Part shown: one piece after another, positions 46,497 through 55,594 of the stretch
How positions within the stretch are numbered: position 1 is the first letter of the stretch
Layout of the letters: the number at the start of each line of letters is the position of its first letter
DNA from: Sphingopyxis sp. OPL5
GTDB lineage: Bacteria > Pseudomonadota > Alphaproteobacteria > Sphingomonadales > Sphingomonadaceae
NCBI RefSeq assembly: GCF_003797775.2
Contig: NZ_CP060725.1
Span: forward strand, 2,660,001-2,724,000
Direction of reading: 5' to 3'
Length of the DNA stretch: 64,000 bases
Position numbers and translations under genes: made by a program
The notes under the pieces: model-generated
Database searches by the model: none
What the model saw: the letters and a program-made list of their open reading frames with translations, nothing else
Told to the model about the DNA's origin: nothing

Positions 46497-47177
46497 ATGA
46501 TGGGCGAGATGATCCGGATGACGATGGACGATGGCGCCGAGATTGCAGTCTATCACGCCTCGCCCGAAGGCGAGCGGCGCGGCGGGCTGGTGCTGATCCA
46601 GGAAATTTTCGGGGTCACCGACCATATCCGCGAACTGTGCGACGAATATGCCGCCGACGGGTACGAGGTGCTCGCCCCAGCGCTGTTCGACCGCGAGCAT
46701 CCGGGGTTCGAGAGCGACTATTCGGGCGCGCAGTTCGAACGCGCGGTGCAGCTGGCGCGCGAGCTTCACCCCTTCGAGCAGAGCCTGAAGGACGCGCAAA
46801 CCTGCATCGACGCGTTGAAGGGCAAGGGTCCCGTCTTCATCACCGGTTTTTGCTACGGCGGCTCGGTCGCCTGGCGGATGGCGCAGATCAGCCCCGACCT
46901 CGCCGCCGCATCGGCCTATTACGGCAGCCTCGTCCCGACCCAGTTCGCCGACCAGGCGCCCGCTTGTGCCACCATCGCCCATTTCGGCCGCTTCGACGCG
47001 GGCATTCCGATGGAAGGGGTCGAGACGCTGATCGCCAAGAACCATCCGACCGCGCAGATCTTCGTCTATGACGCCAACCACGGCTTCAACAGCGACCGCC
47101 GCAAGGATTATCACGAACCGAGCAGCGAGCAGGCGCGCGAACGCACGCTGATGCTGTTCAAGGCATGCGGGGGGTGA
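46497..47177 (+). CDS. Dienelactone hydrolase family protein
   Basis: A 226-residue alpha/beta-hydrolase. Catalytic triad Cys119 (ITGFCYGGSVAW), Asp167 (GRFDAGIP) and His195 (DANHGFNSD), with Glu36 in LIQEIFGV as in dienelactone hydrolases. Start at the first of two ATG codons, after GGGAG. It hydrolyses a lactone or ester of unknown kind. It starts a four-gene run: hydrolase, P-loop protein, alpha/beta-hydrolase, secreted protein; the first three are overlapping and likely co-transcribed. Confidence 0.9.
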   Translation: MMGEMIRMTMDDGAEIAVYHASPEGERRGGLVLIQEIFGVTDHIRELCDEYAADGYEVLAPALFDREHPGFESDYSGAQFERAVQLARELHPFEQSLKDAQTCIDALKGKGPVFITGFCYGGSVAWRMAQISPDLAAASAYYGSLVPTQFADQAPACATIAHFGRFDAGIPMEGVETLIAKNHPTAQIFVYDANHGFNSDRRKDYHEPSSEQARERTLMLFKACGG

Positions 47178-47716
47178 GGCTCGTCTTCCTCCACGGCCCC
47201 GCAGCGAGCGGCAAGCTGACCGTGGCGCGCGAGCTTGCCGCTCTGACCGGGCTGCCGCTGTTCCACAACCACCTCGTCGTCGATGCGCTGCTCGCGGTGT
47301 TTCCGTTCGGCAGTCCCGGCTTTGTCGAACTGCGCGAGCGGATGTGGCTCGACGTCTTCGCCGCGGCTGCGGCCGAGGATCGCTCGCTCATCTTCACCTT
47401 CCATCCCGAGGCGAGCGTCGCACCCGATTTTCCCCAGCGGGCGGTCGCGCTGGTCGAAGCCGCGGGCGGGCAGGTCGATTTCGTCGCGCTCGACTGTGCG
47501 CCCGCGGTGATCGCGGCGCGGGTGGAGGCGCCGGCGCGGCAGGCGTGCGGCAAATTGTCGTCGCTGGCGCTGCTGCGCGAACTCGAGGCGGCGGGCGCGT
47601 TCGATTATCCGCCGCTGCCCGCGCCCGCGATCGCGATCGACACCGGCGCGGTCGCACCGGGCGAGGCTGCGGCGCGAATCCGCACCGCGCTGGCGCTCGA
47701 CATCGCGTCGGCGTGA
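47165..47716 (+). CDS. P-loop NTPase / kinase-like protein
   Basis: A 183-residue protein with a P-loop at 11-18 (HGPAASGKLTVA), followed by LAALTGLPLFHNHLVVDALL. The first 90 residues look like small-molecule kinases or shikimate-kinase-like P-loop proteins. VDFVALDCAPAVIAARV and KLSSLALLRELEAAG follow. It overlaps the dienelactone hydrolase gene by 13 bases and the next gene by GTGA. It may phosphorylate a small metabolite; not certain. Confidence 0.75.
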   Translation: MRGVRLVFLHGPAASGKLTVARELAALTGLPLFHNHLVVDALLAVFPFGSPGFVELRERMWLDVFAAAAAEDRSLIFTFHPEASVAPDFPQRAVALVEAAGGQVDFVALDCAPAVIAARVEAPARQACGKLSSLALLRELEAAGAFDYPPLPAPAIAIDTGAVAPGEAAARIRTALALDIASA

Positions 47717-48501
47717 GGATCGCGATCAACCTGCTGCTCTTCCTTCTCGTTTTCGCGCTCGCGGTGACGGCGATCCTTTATACGCAGCAACGTCGTCTGC
47801 TCTTTCCCGCGCCCGCCCACTATCCCCTCGATCCGCCGCAGGGCTTTCGCCTCGTCCACACGCGAACCGACGATGGCCTGCGCCTGTCGGCTTTTTATCG
47901 TCCCGCCGCGCCGGGGCAGCGCACGATCCTCTTTTTCCACGGCAATGGCGACACTCTGTCCGGCGCGATTCAGGCGACGCGCGGGCCGGCGGCGAAGGGG
48001 GCGGGACTGCTGCTCGCCGAATATCGCGGCTATGGCGGCAATCCGGGGTCGCCGGGCGAGGACGGGCTGTATCGCGACGGCGAGGCGGCGGTGCGCTGGC
48101 TCGTCGAAGCGGGCGTGGCGCCGCACGATATTGTCATCGTCGGCAATTCGATCGGGTCCGGGCCGGCGACCGAGATGGCGCTGCGCCACGATGTCGCGGC
48201 GCTGATGCTCGTATCGGGATTTTCGGACCTGCCCGCCGTGGTGCGCAGCCAGTTCGCCTTCATCCCCGGCTGGCTGGTGCGCGACCGCTTCGACAATGCC
48301 GCGAAGCTGCCGCGCGTAAAGGCGCCGGTCTTTCTGATGCATGGCGACGCCGACACGTTGGTGAAGCCCGACAATCTTGCCCGGCTGCGCGCGGCGCGGC
48401 GCGATGCGACCGTCGCACTCGTTGCCGGCGCGGGGCACGAACTTGCCTATGGCGCACCGGCCCAGGCGATCCTGACCGACTGGGTCGATACGCTGCGCTG
48501 A
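47713..48501 (+). CDS. Membrane-anchored alpha/beta hydrolase
   Basis: A 262-residue protein starting at GTG that overlaps the previous stop; the longer frame from 47344 is antisense-like read-through. An N-terminal transmembrane helix (LLLFLLVFALAVTAIL) is followed by a hydrolase like BEM46/DUF818: ILFFHGNGDT oxyanion loop, nucleophile Ser146 in VGNSIGSGP, Asp in MHGDADTLV and His in AGAGHELAYG. The active site would be on the outer face or the membrane surface. Substrate unknown. Confidence 0.85.
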   Translation: MRIAINLLLFLLVFALAVTAILYTQQRRLLFPAPAHYPLDPPQGFRLVHTRTDDGLRLSAFYRPAAPGQRTILFFHGNGDTLSGAIQATRGPAAKGAGLLLAEYRGYGGNPGSPGEDGLYRDGEAAVRWLVEAGVAPHDIVIVGNSIGSGPATEMALRHDVAALMLVSGFSDLPAVVRSQFAFIPGWLVRDRFDNAAKLPRVKAPVFLMHGDADTLVKPDNLARLRAARRDATVALVAGAGHELAYGAPAQAILTDWVDTLR

Positions 48502-48559
48502 CCCGCGGCTAACCCGATCGTTACCAGTTCGCGCGATGATCGCCTTTCGGGAGGTGACG

Positions 48560-49111
48560 ATGTCGTTCGCTTTTGCCTTGATGCTGCTCGCGGGTGCCGA
48601 TTTCGGACTCGATCCGGCGTGGAAGCCGGTTGCCGATCCGCTCGCCCCGGCGCGCGCCGGAAAGATTCAGTGCCACGATCCCGATCCGGCCGCGCGCACC
48701 TGCCGCTTGATGACCTGGTTCGACACGCGCGCCGACGGCGGCGTCGCGGTGCGGCAACTGACCGCGCTCGCCAATGCGCCGACGCTCGCGGTCGAGGCGC
48801 GCTTCCGGCTGACCCGCGAGGGCGATGCGCTCTGCGGCGTGGTCGACGACGCTTATATGGCGGGCTTCCGCATCGTCAGCAGCCGGGCGCCGCATGCGCC
48901 GGTGAACGACAAACGGCTCATCCTCCTGTATCGCGATGCGCTCGTCGCGACCCTGTGGAAGCGCAAGACCTGCGCTTATGAATATGCCCGCGCCGACGAC
49001 CCGATGCAGCAGGAAGTCGGCACCGTCGACGGCGAGTTCGCCGGCGAGTTGATGAGCCAATATCTGTGGATCGACCCCGGCGCTGGCTGGCGGCTCAAGG
49101 CGCCGGGTTGA
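48560..49111 (+). CDS. Secreted protein of unknown function
   Basis: A 183-residue protein from ATG 48560 with GGGAGG (the earlier ATG at 48536 has no site). A signal peptide SFAFALMLLAGADFG is likely. Four Cys (IQCHDPDPAARTCR, ALCGVVDD, KTCAYEY) suggest two disulfides in a beta-rich periplasmic fold with LILLYRDALVATLWK strands. No family is recognised. Its 3' end overlaps the convergent protease gene by 17 bases. Confidence 0.7.
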   Translation: MSFAFALMLLAGADFGLDPAWKPVADPLAPARAGKIQCHDPDPAARTCRLMTWFDTRADGGVAVRQLTALANAPTLAVEARFRLTREGDALCGVVDDAYMAGFRIVSSRAPHAPVNDKRLILLYRDALVATLWKRKTCAYEYARADDPMQQEVGTVDGEFAGELMSQYLWIDPGAGWRLKAPG

Positions 49112-50633
49112 CCACTGCGCCCTTCGCCAGCTTCTGGCACGAATAGACCAGTCGCTCGTTCGGGCTCGCGGGCAGCACCGAACGGATCGCATCCTGCTGC
49201 GTGGCGAGCGCCGCGAGCTGGTCGGGCGCGACGCTGCAGCCCTTGATCTCGACCCCCGCACGCACCTCGCGGGCCTTCGCCATCGTCTCGGCATCAAGAA
49301 AATAGCGGTCGACGCGATAGTCGGTCCCGGCGCCGTCGATCGACGCGATCGTCACCGTCGCCTCCTCATTGGGGACCAGGATGCGCTGCCAGCGGCCGTC
49401 GCTGCCCTGCGCATATTGGGTGCGGCCGTTGACGCAGCCCGAGGTGCCGATCGCGACGGGAACGTCGGGGGTTTCGGACATGGTGATGCGGCTGCGGTCG
49501 GGGCGGATCGTGCAGAGCAGGTTGCCCTCGGCGAGCGCGGCGGGGGCAGCCGCGCCGTCGGCCGCCTTCGGATCGGACGGCAGCTCGCCATGCGCGTCGG
49601 GGCGCGTCGCGAACAGGATCGCGGCGGCGAGCACCAGCACCCCGCCCGCGGCGCCGGCGATCCTGGCGTTGCGGACATTCTTCTGGCCGTGGAACATCAG
49701 CGCCGCCCCCGCCGACAGCGCGCCGATCACGAAGAGAACGCCGGCGAGCGCCATGCGATTCTCGCGCGATGCCTGGGCCTCCTCGTCGGCGCGCGTTTCG
49801 CGCAGCTGGCGGTCGAGCGCCGCCGCTTCATTCTTCGCCGCATTCGCCTCGGCCTTGGCGCGCGCGTCTGCATCAAGCGCGGCGCGGTCGCGCGCATCGG
49901 CCTCGGCGAGCGACAGGCACGGGGTGCCGATGCTGCCGAAGCTCTGGCTCGCGTCGGTCAGGAATCGCGTCAGTTCGCGGTTGGCGATCGCGAAGGAAAA
50001 AGGCGAATCGCCGTCGTCGGCGCGTGTCATTGCATTGTTGATGCCGACGATGCGGCCGCACTGGTCGAGCAGCGGCCCGCCCGAATTGCCGCGCGCGATC
50101 TTGGCGGTGTGGACAAGCATCGCGACCCCGTCGACGCCCTGGGTGTTCGACAGATTGCCCTCGCTGCGCACCGGGGTGCGCGGGGTGATATAATCGCCGG
50201 CGCCCTGCGCCGTTGCCGCGTCGACATTGCCCGGATATCCCAAGGCGACGACATCGGCGCCCGATTCGAACGGCCCCGAATAGATGGCGGCGGCGGGGAC
50301 GCGCCCCTCGGTGATCTCGATCAGCGCGAGGTCGCGCTTGGTGTCGATCGCGATCAGCTTCGCCGCATAGCTTTTTTGTCCTTCCGACGGGACGACGCCC
50401 AGGGCGACATTGTCGGGGTAGCGCGCCGCCGATTCGACGACATGCGCGTTGGTGACGATGCGGGTGGGAGAGATGGCAATGCCGCTGCCATGGCCGAAGC
50501 CGACGACCTCGCCGTCGACCATCGCGACGGTGACGACGCGCACGACGCTCCGCGACGTGGCGCTGATATCGTCGGCGCGCGCGGGCAGGGTGAGGGACAG
50601 AAGGGCGAGCAGCAGCGCAAAGAGGCGGGTCAT
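49095..50633 (-). CDS. Trypsin-like serine protease with C-terminal membrane helices
   Basis: A 512-residue protein from ATG 50633; the frame reaching 51116 runs antisense through DUF2306. Signal peptide (cut after ARA). The protease domain has His64 (VTNAHVV), Asp101 (KRDLALIEI) and Ser184 (ARGNSGGPLLD), a chymotrypsin/DegP-like triad. After a coiled-coil stretch (about 240-295) two hydrophobic helices (MALAGVLFVIGALSAGAALMF, IAGAAGGVLVLAAAILFA) span about 297-355. The C-terminal domain with CVNG and CSVAPDQ is unknown. Probably a membrane-anchored, periplasmic or surface protease. Confidence 0.87.
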   Translation of the reverse strand: MTRLFALLLALLSLTLPARADDISATSRSVVRVVTVAMVDGEVVGFGHGSGIAISPTRIVTNAHVVESAARYPDNVALGVVPSEGQKSYAAKLIAIDTKRDLALIEITEGRVPAAAIYSGPFESGADVVALGYPGNVDAATAQGAGDYITPRTPVRSEGNLSNTQGVDGVAMLVHTAKIARGNSGGPLLDQCGRIVGINNAMTRADDGDSPFSFAIANRELTRFLTDASQSFGSIGTPCLSLAEADARDRAALDADARAKAEANAAKNEAAALDRQLRETRADEEAQASRENRMALAGVLFVIGALSAGAALMFHGQKNVRNARIAGAAGGVLVLAAAILFATRPDAHGELPSDPKAADGAAAPAALAEGNLLCTIRPDRSRITMSETPDVPVAIGTSGCVNGRTQYAQGSDGRWQRILVPNEEATVTIASIDGAGTDYRVDRYFLDAETMAKAREVRAGVEIKGCSVAPDQLAALATQQDAIRSVLPASPNERLVYSCQKLAKGAVVNPAP

Positions 50634-50674
50634 GCCGCGCAACCTAATCGGGTGGGGCGGGAAGGCAAGCGGGG

Positions 50675-51496
50675 CTAGATATATGGCCGCCACATCGCCA
50701 TCCACGCGCCGGCGCTGCCGGCAAGGATAATGACGCCGCTGACGGTCAGCAGCGCGGCAACGCCGTTTCTCGCGGTCGTAGTCCCATGCGCCCCGGCACG
50801 CAGATAGAGTTCGGCGACGGCGAGCGGCAGCAGTGAATTGGCGAAGGCGAGGAAGATGTCGAACGGGCCGTCCATCGCCTTGCCGATCCCCGCGCCGCCG
50901 GTCGCGATGCCCCACACCATATAGCCGACGCGCATGAACCACACCGCGCTCGCGACGACGAACAGCCGGATCGCCCAGCGCCGATGGTCGACGAAGCGGC
51001 GGGCGCGGGCGCTGCGCCATGCCATCGCGGCAAAGCCGAGGATGAGCAGCGCGTCGAGCGTGATGCCGATGCCGCCGGTCAGCGTCAGCCAGGTGCCGCG
51101 CCCCCATGTCATCCACAGCCCGCCGAGCGCGAGCGTCAGCGCGCTCACCAGATAGAGGCGCCCGTTCCAGCGATGAAGGACCGGCCAGCGGCTGCGGATC
51201 GCGGGCACCAGCTGGACCAGCCCGCCGAAGGTGATCAGCGCCGCCATCAGCACATGGACCGCGAAGAAGAGGTTGCCCGCGGTGTCGCCCGCGACGAACC
51301 CCATGATCAGCGGCTTGCTGTTCCAGGCCGCGAAATCGCCGGACAGCGTCGCCGGATAATAGAAGAGCAGGATGAAGGCAACGAACAGCATCTGTCCCGC
51401 CGCGATCGTCAGGTAGCAGAAGGTCGCGGCGCGGCCGAGCCAGTCGGCGCCGCGCGCCGGCCTGGTGGATGCGAAGGATGCGTCGATGGTCGCCAT
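50675..51496 (-). CDS. DUF2306 family membrane protein
   Basis: A 273-residue protein with about seven hydrophobic helices (AATFCYLTIAAGQMLFVAFILLFYY, NLFFAVHVLMAALITFGGLVQL, GITLDALLILGFAAMAW and others). The conserved HxxRWNGRLYLVSAL (HRWNGRLYLVSAL) and FVDHRRWAIRLF His/Arg motifs suggest a haem- or quinone-binding family like cytochrome b561. It begins with GGGGAG before ATG 51496. Function unknown. Confidence 0.85.
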   Translation of the reverse strand: MATIDASFASTRPARGADWLGRAATFCYLTIAAGQMLFVAFILLFYYPATLSGDFAAWNSKPLIMGFVAGDTAGNLFFAVHVLMAALITFGGLVQLVPAIRSRWPVLHRWNGRLYLVSALTLALGGLWMTWGRGTWLTLTGGIGITLDALLILGFAAMAWRSARARRFVDHRRWAIRLFVVASAVWFMRVGYMVWGIATGGAGIGKAMDGPFDIFLAFANSLLPLAVAELYLRAGAHGTTTARNGVAALLTVSGVIILAGSAGAWMAMWRPYI

Positions 51497-51850
51497 GCTG
51501 CCGACTCCCCTGTTTCGGCAGGAGAGTGGTGGATCGATGTCAGTGTGTCAATGTTATAATACAGCAATACGGCCCATGGGCGAGAATGGTGGGTTTTGGT
51601 GGAAAGGCGATGTTCGGCTGTTCCACAACCGTCACCCCGGGCTTGACCCGGGGCCTGCCTGATCTTGAAGAAAAGGCGGGTCCCGGATCAAGTCCGGGAT
51701 GACGGAGGAGGGGGCAACGGCGGCAGAAATCCGCCCCAAAACTACCCCCTCCACTCATCCGACGCCCGCTGCGATGTTTGAACGCAAGCATCGGGACGCA
51801 GGCTTCGCGGCACGCGGGCATAGGGGTTTCAACGCAGTGAAAGGACCCCC
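51497..51850. other. 354-base gap with repeat and AT-rich direct repeats
   Basis: No gene. It carries TGTCA-GTG-TGTCA direct repeats (about 51539-51551) next to TATAAT (51555-51560 region), which may be a regulatory site for the DUF2306 gene or a promoter. Then comes the palindromic repeat at 51631-51703, followed by a pyrimidine-rich stretch and the start region of DUF1203 (AAAGGACCCCC before the ATG). Confidence 0.45.
51631..51703. repeat. Dispersed 73-base palindromic repeat, second copy
   Basis: Same outer ends GTCACCCCGG / CCGGGATGAC and middle GCCTGCCTGATCTTGAAGAAAA as the copy at 13188-13259, but the arm cores are exchanged: here left is GGGCTTGACCC and right GGATCAAGTCC. The two copies thus differ by a swap of arms. 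Confidence 0.85.
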
Positions 51851-52315
51851 ATGACCTATCAGATCACCGGGCTCAGCCCCGATCCCTTCGCGCCCTATTT
51901 CGCGATGGACGATGCCGAACTGGCGGTGCACGGCGCCCGCCGCGTCACCGCGGGCGCCGACCGCGGCTTCCCGTGCCGCATCAGCCTGCAGGATGCGCGC
52001 GCCGGCGAGGAGCTGATCCTGCTCCACCATGTCAGCCATGACGTCGCGACGCCGTACCGCAGCGCTTATGCCATCTATGTGCGGCCGGGCGTCGAAGCGG
52101 CGACCTATGTCGATGCCACGCCGCCGGCATTCGAAGGCCGCCCGCTCGCGCTCCGCGCCTTTGACGCGGGCGGCATGCTGCAGGACGCGCGGCTCGCGGG
52201 ACCGGGCGAGGCCGACGCGGCGATCCGCGACCTGTTGGCGGGCGATGCCATCGCCTATATCGACGCGCATAATGCCGCGCACGGCTGCTTCGCCGCGCGG
52301 ATCGAGAGGAAGTGA
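51851..52315 (+). CDS. DUF1203 family protein
   Basis: A 154-residue protein with the DUF1203 pattern: YQITGLSPDPFAPYFAMDDAEL, GFPCRISLQDARAGEELILLHHVSH, and PYRSAYAIYVRPGVE. The late HNAAHGCFAARIE supplies a His/Cys pair, and the HHVSH with Cys could bind metal. Start after AAAGGA. The Ada gene starts just at its end (stop TGA at 52313-52315), so they may be co-expressed. No function is known. Confidence 0.88.
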   Translation: MTYQITGLSPDPFAPYFAMDDAELAVHGARRVTAGADRGFPCRISLQDARAGEELILLHHVSHDVATPYRSAYAIYVRPGVEAATYVDATPPAFEGRPLALRAFDAGGMLQDARLAGPGEADAAIRDLLAGDAIAYIDAHNAAHGCFAARIERK

Positions 52316-52317
52316 CC

Positions 52318-53352
52318 ATGGCCTTCTCCACCATGACCGATGACGAGCGCTGGGACGCGGTGCAGGCGCGCGACAAGGCCTATGACGGCCGCTTCATCAC
52401 CGGGGTGCTCACCACCGGCATCTATTGCCGCCCGAGCTGCGCCGCGCGCCATCCCCTGCGCCAGAACGTGTGCTTCTTCGCCGATGGCGCCGCGGCGAGG
52501 GCGACCGGCCTGCGCCCGTGCAAGCGCTGCCTGCCCGACGACGTCGCGCGTGACGAGGGTGCGGTGATCAAGGCGATCGCCGCGATCAAGGGCAGCGAGG
52601 AGCCGCTCGCACTCGCCGATCTCGCCGCGCGCACCGGCTATTCGCCGACTCATTTCCAGCGCGTCTTCACCCGCCACACCGGCCTGTCGCCCGCCGCTTA
52701 CGCGCGCGCGCTGCGCGAGGAACGCGCGCGGCAGGCGCTCAGCGAGGGCGCCCGGGTGACCGACGCGATCTACGATGCGGGCTTTTCGGGGCCGTCGCGT
52801 TTCTATGACAATATGGAGGGACGCATGGGCATGACGGCGTCGGCTTGGGTCAACGGCGGCAAGGGCTCGACGATCCACTGGGCGGTGGTGCCGACCAGCC
52901 TCGGCGAGATGCTCGTCGCGGCGACGACAAAAGGCGTGTGCCGGCTGAGTTTCGCCGAGGGGCGCGAGGCGCTCGAGAAACGCTTCCCCGCCGCCGAGCT
53001 GATCGAAGGCGGCAGCGATTTCGCCGCGCTCCTGAAAGAGGTCGTCGACGCGGTCGAGGCGCCGGTGAACGGCTTCGATCATATCCCGATCGACGTGAAG
53101 GGCACCGCGTTCCAGGAAGCGGTGTGGCGCGAGCTCAGGAAGATTCCGGCGGGCGAGACGCGCAGCTATGCCAACATCGCCGCGGCGGTCGGCAAGCCGA
53201 AGGCGGTGCGCGCGGCGGGCAGCGCCAATGGTGCGAACAATGTCGCGGTGCTCATTCCATGCCACCGTGTGCTACGCAGCGACGGAACGCTCGGCGGCTA
53301 TGCCTATGGCCTGCCGATCAAGGAAGAATTGCTCAAGCGGGAGAGTTTCTGA
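52318..53352 (+). CDS. ada: Bifunctional Ada: DNA repair methyltransferase and transcription activator
   Basis: A 344-residue protein from ATG 52318 (GAGAGGA site; GTG 52312 also open). N-Ada zinc cysteines are C37, C41 (GIYCRPSC), C68 and C71 (PCKRC). The AraC-like helix-turn-helix is LAARTGYSPTHFQRVFTRHTGLSP. The C-Ada acceptor Cys315 lies in IPCHRVLRSDG. It repairs O6-methylguanine and methylphosphotriesters and activates the adaptive response. It is followed immediately by an ICL/PEP-mutase gene rather than alkB. Confidence 0.97.
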   Translation: MAFSTMTDDERWDAVQARDKAYDGRFITGVLTTGIYCRPSCAARHPLRQNVCFFADGAAARATGLRPCKRCLPDDVARDEGAVIKAIAAIKGSEEPLALADLAARTGYSPTHFQRVFTRHTGLSPAAYARALREERARQALSEGARVTDAIYDAGFSGPSRFYDNMEGRMGMTASAWVNGGKGSTIHWAVVPTSLGEMLVAATTKGVCRLSFAEGREALEKRFPAAELIEGGSDFAALLKEVVDAVEAPVNGFDHIPIDVKGTAFQEAVWRELRKIPAGETRSYANIAAAVGKPKAVRAAGSANGANNVAVLIPCHRVLRSDGTLGGYAYGLPIKEELLKRESF

Positions 53353-54110
53353 TGTCTGACAAGATTGCGGCTTTCAAGGCGCTCCATATCCCCGGCGATC
53401 CGCTGATCCTCGTCAACATCTGGGACGCGGGGAGCGCGAAGGCGGTCGCCGCGGCGGGCGCCAGGGCGATCGCCACCGGCAGTTACGGCGTCGCGGGGGC
53501 GCAGGGCCGCGCCGATGGCGAGGATTTCCCGCTCGAAGATGTGTTCGAAAATCTGGCGCGCATCCTGTCGGTTACCGACCTGCCGGTCACGATCGACATG
53601 GAATCGGGTTATGGCGCCGACCCCGCGGCAGTCGGCGTCTCGGTCGCTCGCGCGCGCGAAGCCGGCGCGGCGGGGATCAACATGGAGGACCGGTTGCCCG
53701 GCGAGACCGCCCTGCTGCCGATAGCGGAGGCCGCCGCGCGCTACCGCGCCGCCGCCGACACCGGCATTTTCGTCAACGCGCGCTGCGACACCTTCCGCGG
53801 CGCCGATGTCGCGCAGGATGGCGACACACTCGTCGCCGCGACGCTCGAACGCGCGCGCGCTTATGCCGACGCCGGCGCGGGATCGCTGTTCGTGCCCTTC
53901 CTGCTCGATCCGAAATGCATCGGCGCGATCTGCGACGCCTCCCCGCTGCCGGTGAACATCCTGCGCGGCAAGGGCGGCCCGACGCACAAGGAGCTTGCCG
54001 CGCTCGGCGTCGCGCGAATCAGCCACGGCCACCAGCCATGGGCGGCGGCGATGGCGTGGCTCACGGCGCAGGCGAGCCAAGTGCTGGGCGGCGCCGAACC
54101 CGATTATTGA
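53352..54110 (+). CDS. Isocitrate lyase/PEP mutase family protein
   Basis: A 252-residue TIM-barrel enzyme starting one base into the ada stop. Motifs: IWDAGSAKAVAAAGARAIATGS, TIDMESGYGADP (Mg-binding), INMEDRLPG and FVNARCDTF. It lacks the KKCGHL loop of isocitrate lyase, which points to a PEP mutase, oxaloacetase or methylisocitrate-like member. It could act in 2-methylcitrate-like or phosphonate chemistry, not clear. The next gene is convergent, overlapping by 7 bases. Confidence 0.85.
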   Translation: MSDKIAAFKALHIPGDPLILVNIWDAGSAKAVAAAGARAIATGSYGVAGAQGRADGEDFPLEDVFENLARILSVTDLPVTIDMESGYGADPAAVGVSVARAREAGAAGINMEDRLPGETALLPIAEAAARYRAAADTGIFVNARCDTFRGADVAQDGDTLVAATLERARAYADAGAGSLFVPFLLDPKCIGAICDASPLPVNILRGKGGPTHKELAALGVARISHGHQPWAAAMAWLTAQASQVLGGAEPDY

Positions 54111-55594
54111 GCGGGGCCGACACCCGCAAAACGCTTGATCATATCGGACGCCATGGCGGTATCGGCGCCTCCGTGCGGCATGTTCGCGATCGGTTGCAGC
54201 AGGGCCACGACATCGGCTTTGCGGTTGTCGCGAAGATAAAGTTCGAGGAGGGCCATGCGCCACGCGCTGTTGGCCGGCTCGATCGCCAGCGCCCTGGCCA
54301 GATATTGTGCGGCTTGCGATGATGCGCCCTCCGCCTCGCGGACATTCTCGAACATCGCGACGAGCGCATCGACATTGTCGGGTTCAGCCTTCAACACGCC
54401 CTGCAGTGTCGCGCGCGACGCGGCGACCGTCTGCTGAAACTTGGCCGGCGGCCCTTCGTCGGCGCGGCGCGTCATCAGTCGCGCCTGCAGGATCCGGTCT
54501 TCGGCCGTCGTGCCGGCGGGGTCAAGCAGCGCCGCGATGTCGTCGCTGCCGACTTCGTCGCTGTCCATCAGCAGGAAGAGTTTCGCGACATATCGGCCGA
54601 CCACGCGATCGTCGGGATTGCCTTTGGCGAGATCGAGGGCCTGGCGGCTCAGCGCGGCCGTCGCTTCGGTCGCGTCGCGATGCTGGCTGATCTGCGATCC
54701 GCGCCGATACATCTCGAGCCGCAGGCCGATCAATCCGACCTCGCCGGGGCTGAGCGGGCGGAGCTGAATCGTCGATGCGTCGGCGGGCGCGACGGTCACC
54801 TGCTTTTCCGGCGGAAGTCCGTCGGCGAACCACGCCGCTACATCGCGATCGAGCTGCGCCGGCCCGCCCGCGAACAGGCTCGGGTCGGGCTTTCCATTCC
54901 GTCGTGCCGTTTCCAGATAGGCCTTGATTCCCGGCGCCTGCGGACCGCCCATGAAATAGTGGCTCGTGATCAGCCAGCCTTGCGCATAAAAGCGCCCGAT
55001 CTGCTCGTCGCCCTGACGAAAGTCGGGCATGACGCCCATCCTTGAAAAGGGCAGTCCGCCGAGCTTGAGGAGAATGATCGACGCTTCCTCATGCGGCGCG
55101 CCATAGCGCATGATGCCATCGGACCCGCGATGGGCGGTCTCGAAGAAGCTCGCCAGCCCCTCGATGAACCAGCCCGGATATTGCCGGCCCAGATGCCGGA
55201 CCATGAAATAGTGGGTATATTCGTGCCGCAGTGTTCGTGTCGCGTCATAGGGCGAATATTCGGCGGTATCGCGCGCCGGCAGCAGCGCGAAATTCTCCAT
55301 CGGATTGGCATTGAAAAAGCCGGCCGCCAGCGCGGGCATACCCGACTCCGCGACGAGCTGCGCATGGTCGCCATAGATGATCATTTCGATCCGGCGCCCG
55401 CGCCCCGGCCCGGTCACCCCGAGTATCTGGCGCAGCAGCCGGTCATGGTCGAGCAGCTGGACGCCGAGCGCGCGCAGCGCTTCGGGTTCCATGTCGGCCT
55501 GCAGCGCGAATTCGGCGGTTTCGATGCGCTGCCATTCGGCGTGTGCGGGCGGCGCGAAGGCCAGCAGCAAAAGCGCCGCGAGCAGGGCCCTCAT
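54104..55594 (-). CDS. Secreted HExxH metalloprotease-like protein with TPR tail (downstream paralogue)
   Basis: A 496-residue protein with a signal peptide (MRALLAALLLLAFAPPAHA). The zinc motif HEYTH is at 124-128 (TLRHEYTHYF), with a probable third ligand Glu145 in WFIEGLASFFE, as in gluzincins (DUF1570-like). From about 200 to the end Ala-rich helical repeats similar to TPR occur. It is the second gene of an ATGA-overlapped pair with a paralogue, an arrangement that suggests the two act together. Substrate unknown. Confidence 0.78.
   Translation of the reverse strand: MRALLAALLLLAFAPPAHAEWQRIETAEFALQADMEPEALRALGVQLLDHDRLLRQILGVTGPGRGRRIEMIIYGDHAQLVAESGMPALAAGFFNANPMENFALLPARDTAEYSPYDATRTLRHEYTHYFMVRHLGRQYPGWFIEGLASFFETAHRGSDGIMRYGAPHEEASIILLKLGGLPFSRMGVMPDFRQGDEQIGRFYAQGWLITSHYFMGGPQAPGIKAYLETARRNGKPDPSLFAGGPAQLDRDVAAWFADGLPPEKQVTVAPADASTIQLRPLSPGEVGLIGLRLEMYRRGSQISQHRDATEATAALSRQALDLAKGNPDDRVVGRYVAKLFLLMDSDEVGSDDIAALLDPAGTTAEDRILQARLMTRRADEGPPAKFQQTVAASRATLQGVLKAEPDNVDALVAMFENVREAEGASSQAAQYLARALAIEPANSAWRMALLELYLRDNRKADVVALLQPIANMPHGGADTAMASDMIKRFAGVGPAQ

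Noticed and set aside
51465..51702. Short frames over the palindromic repeat near 51.6 kb
   Set aside because: They read through the repeat (HPGLDPGPA-type peptides typical of this palindrome) and have no start signal.
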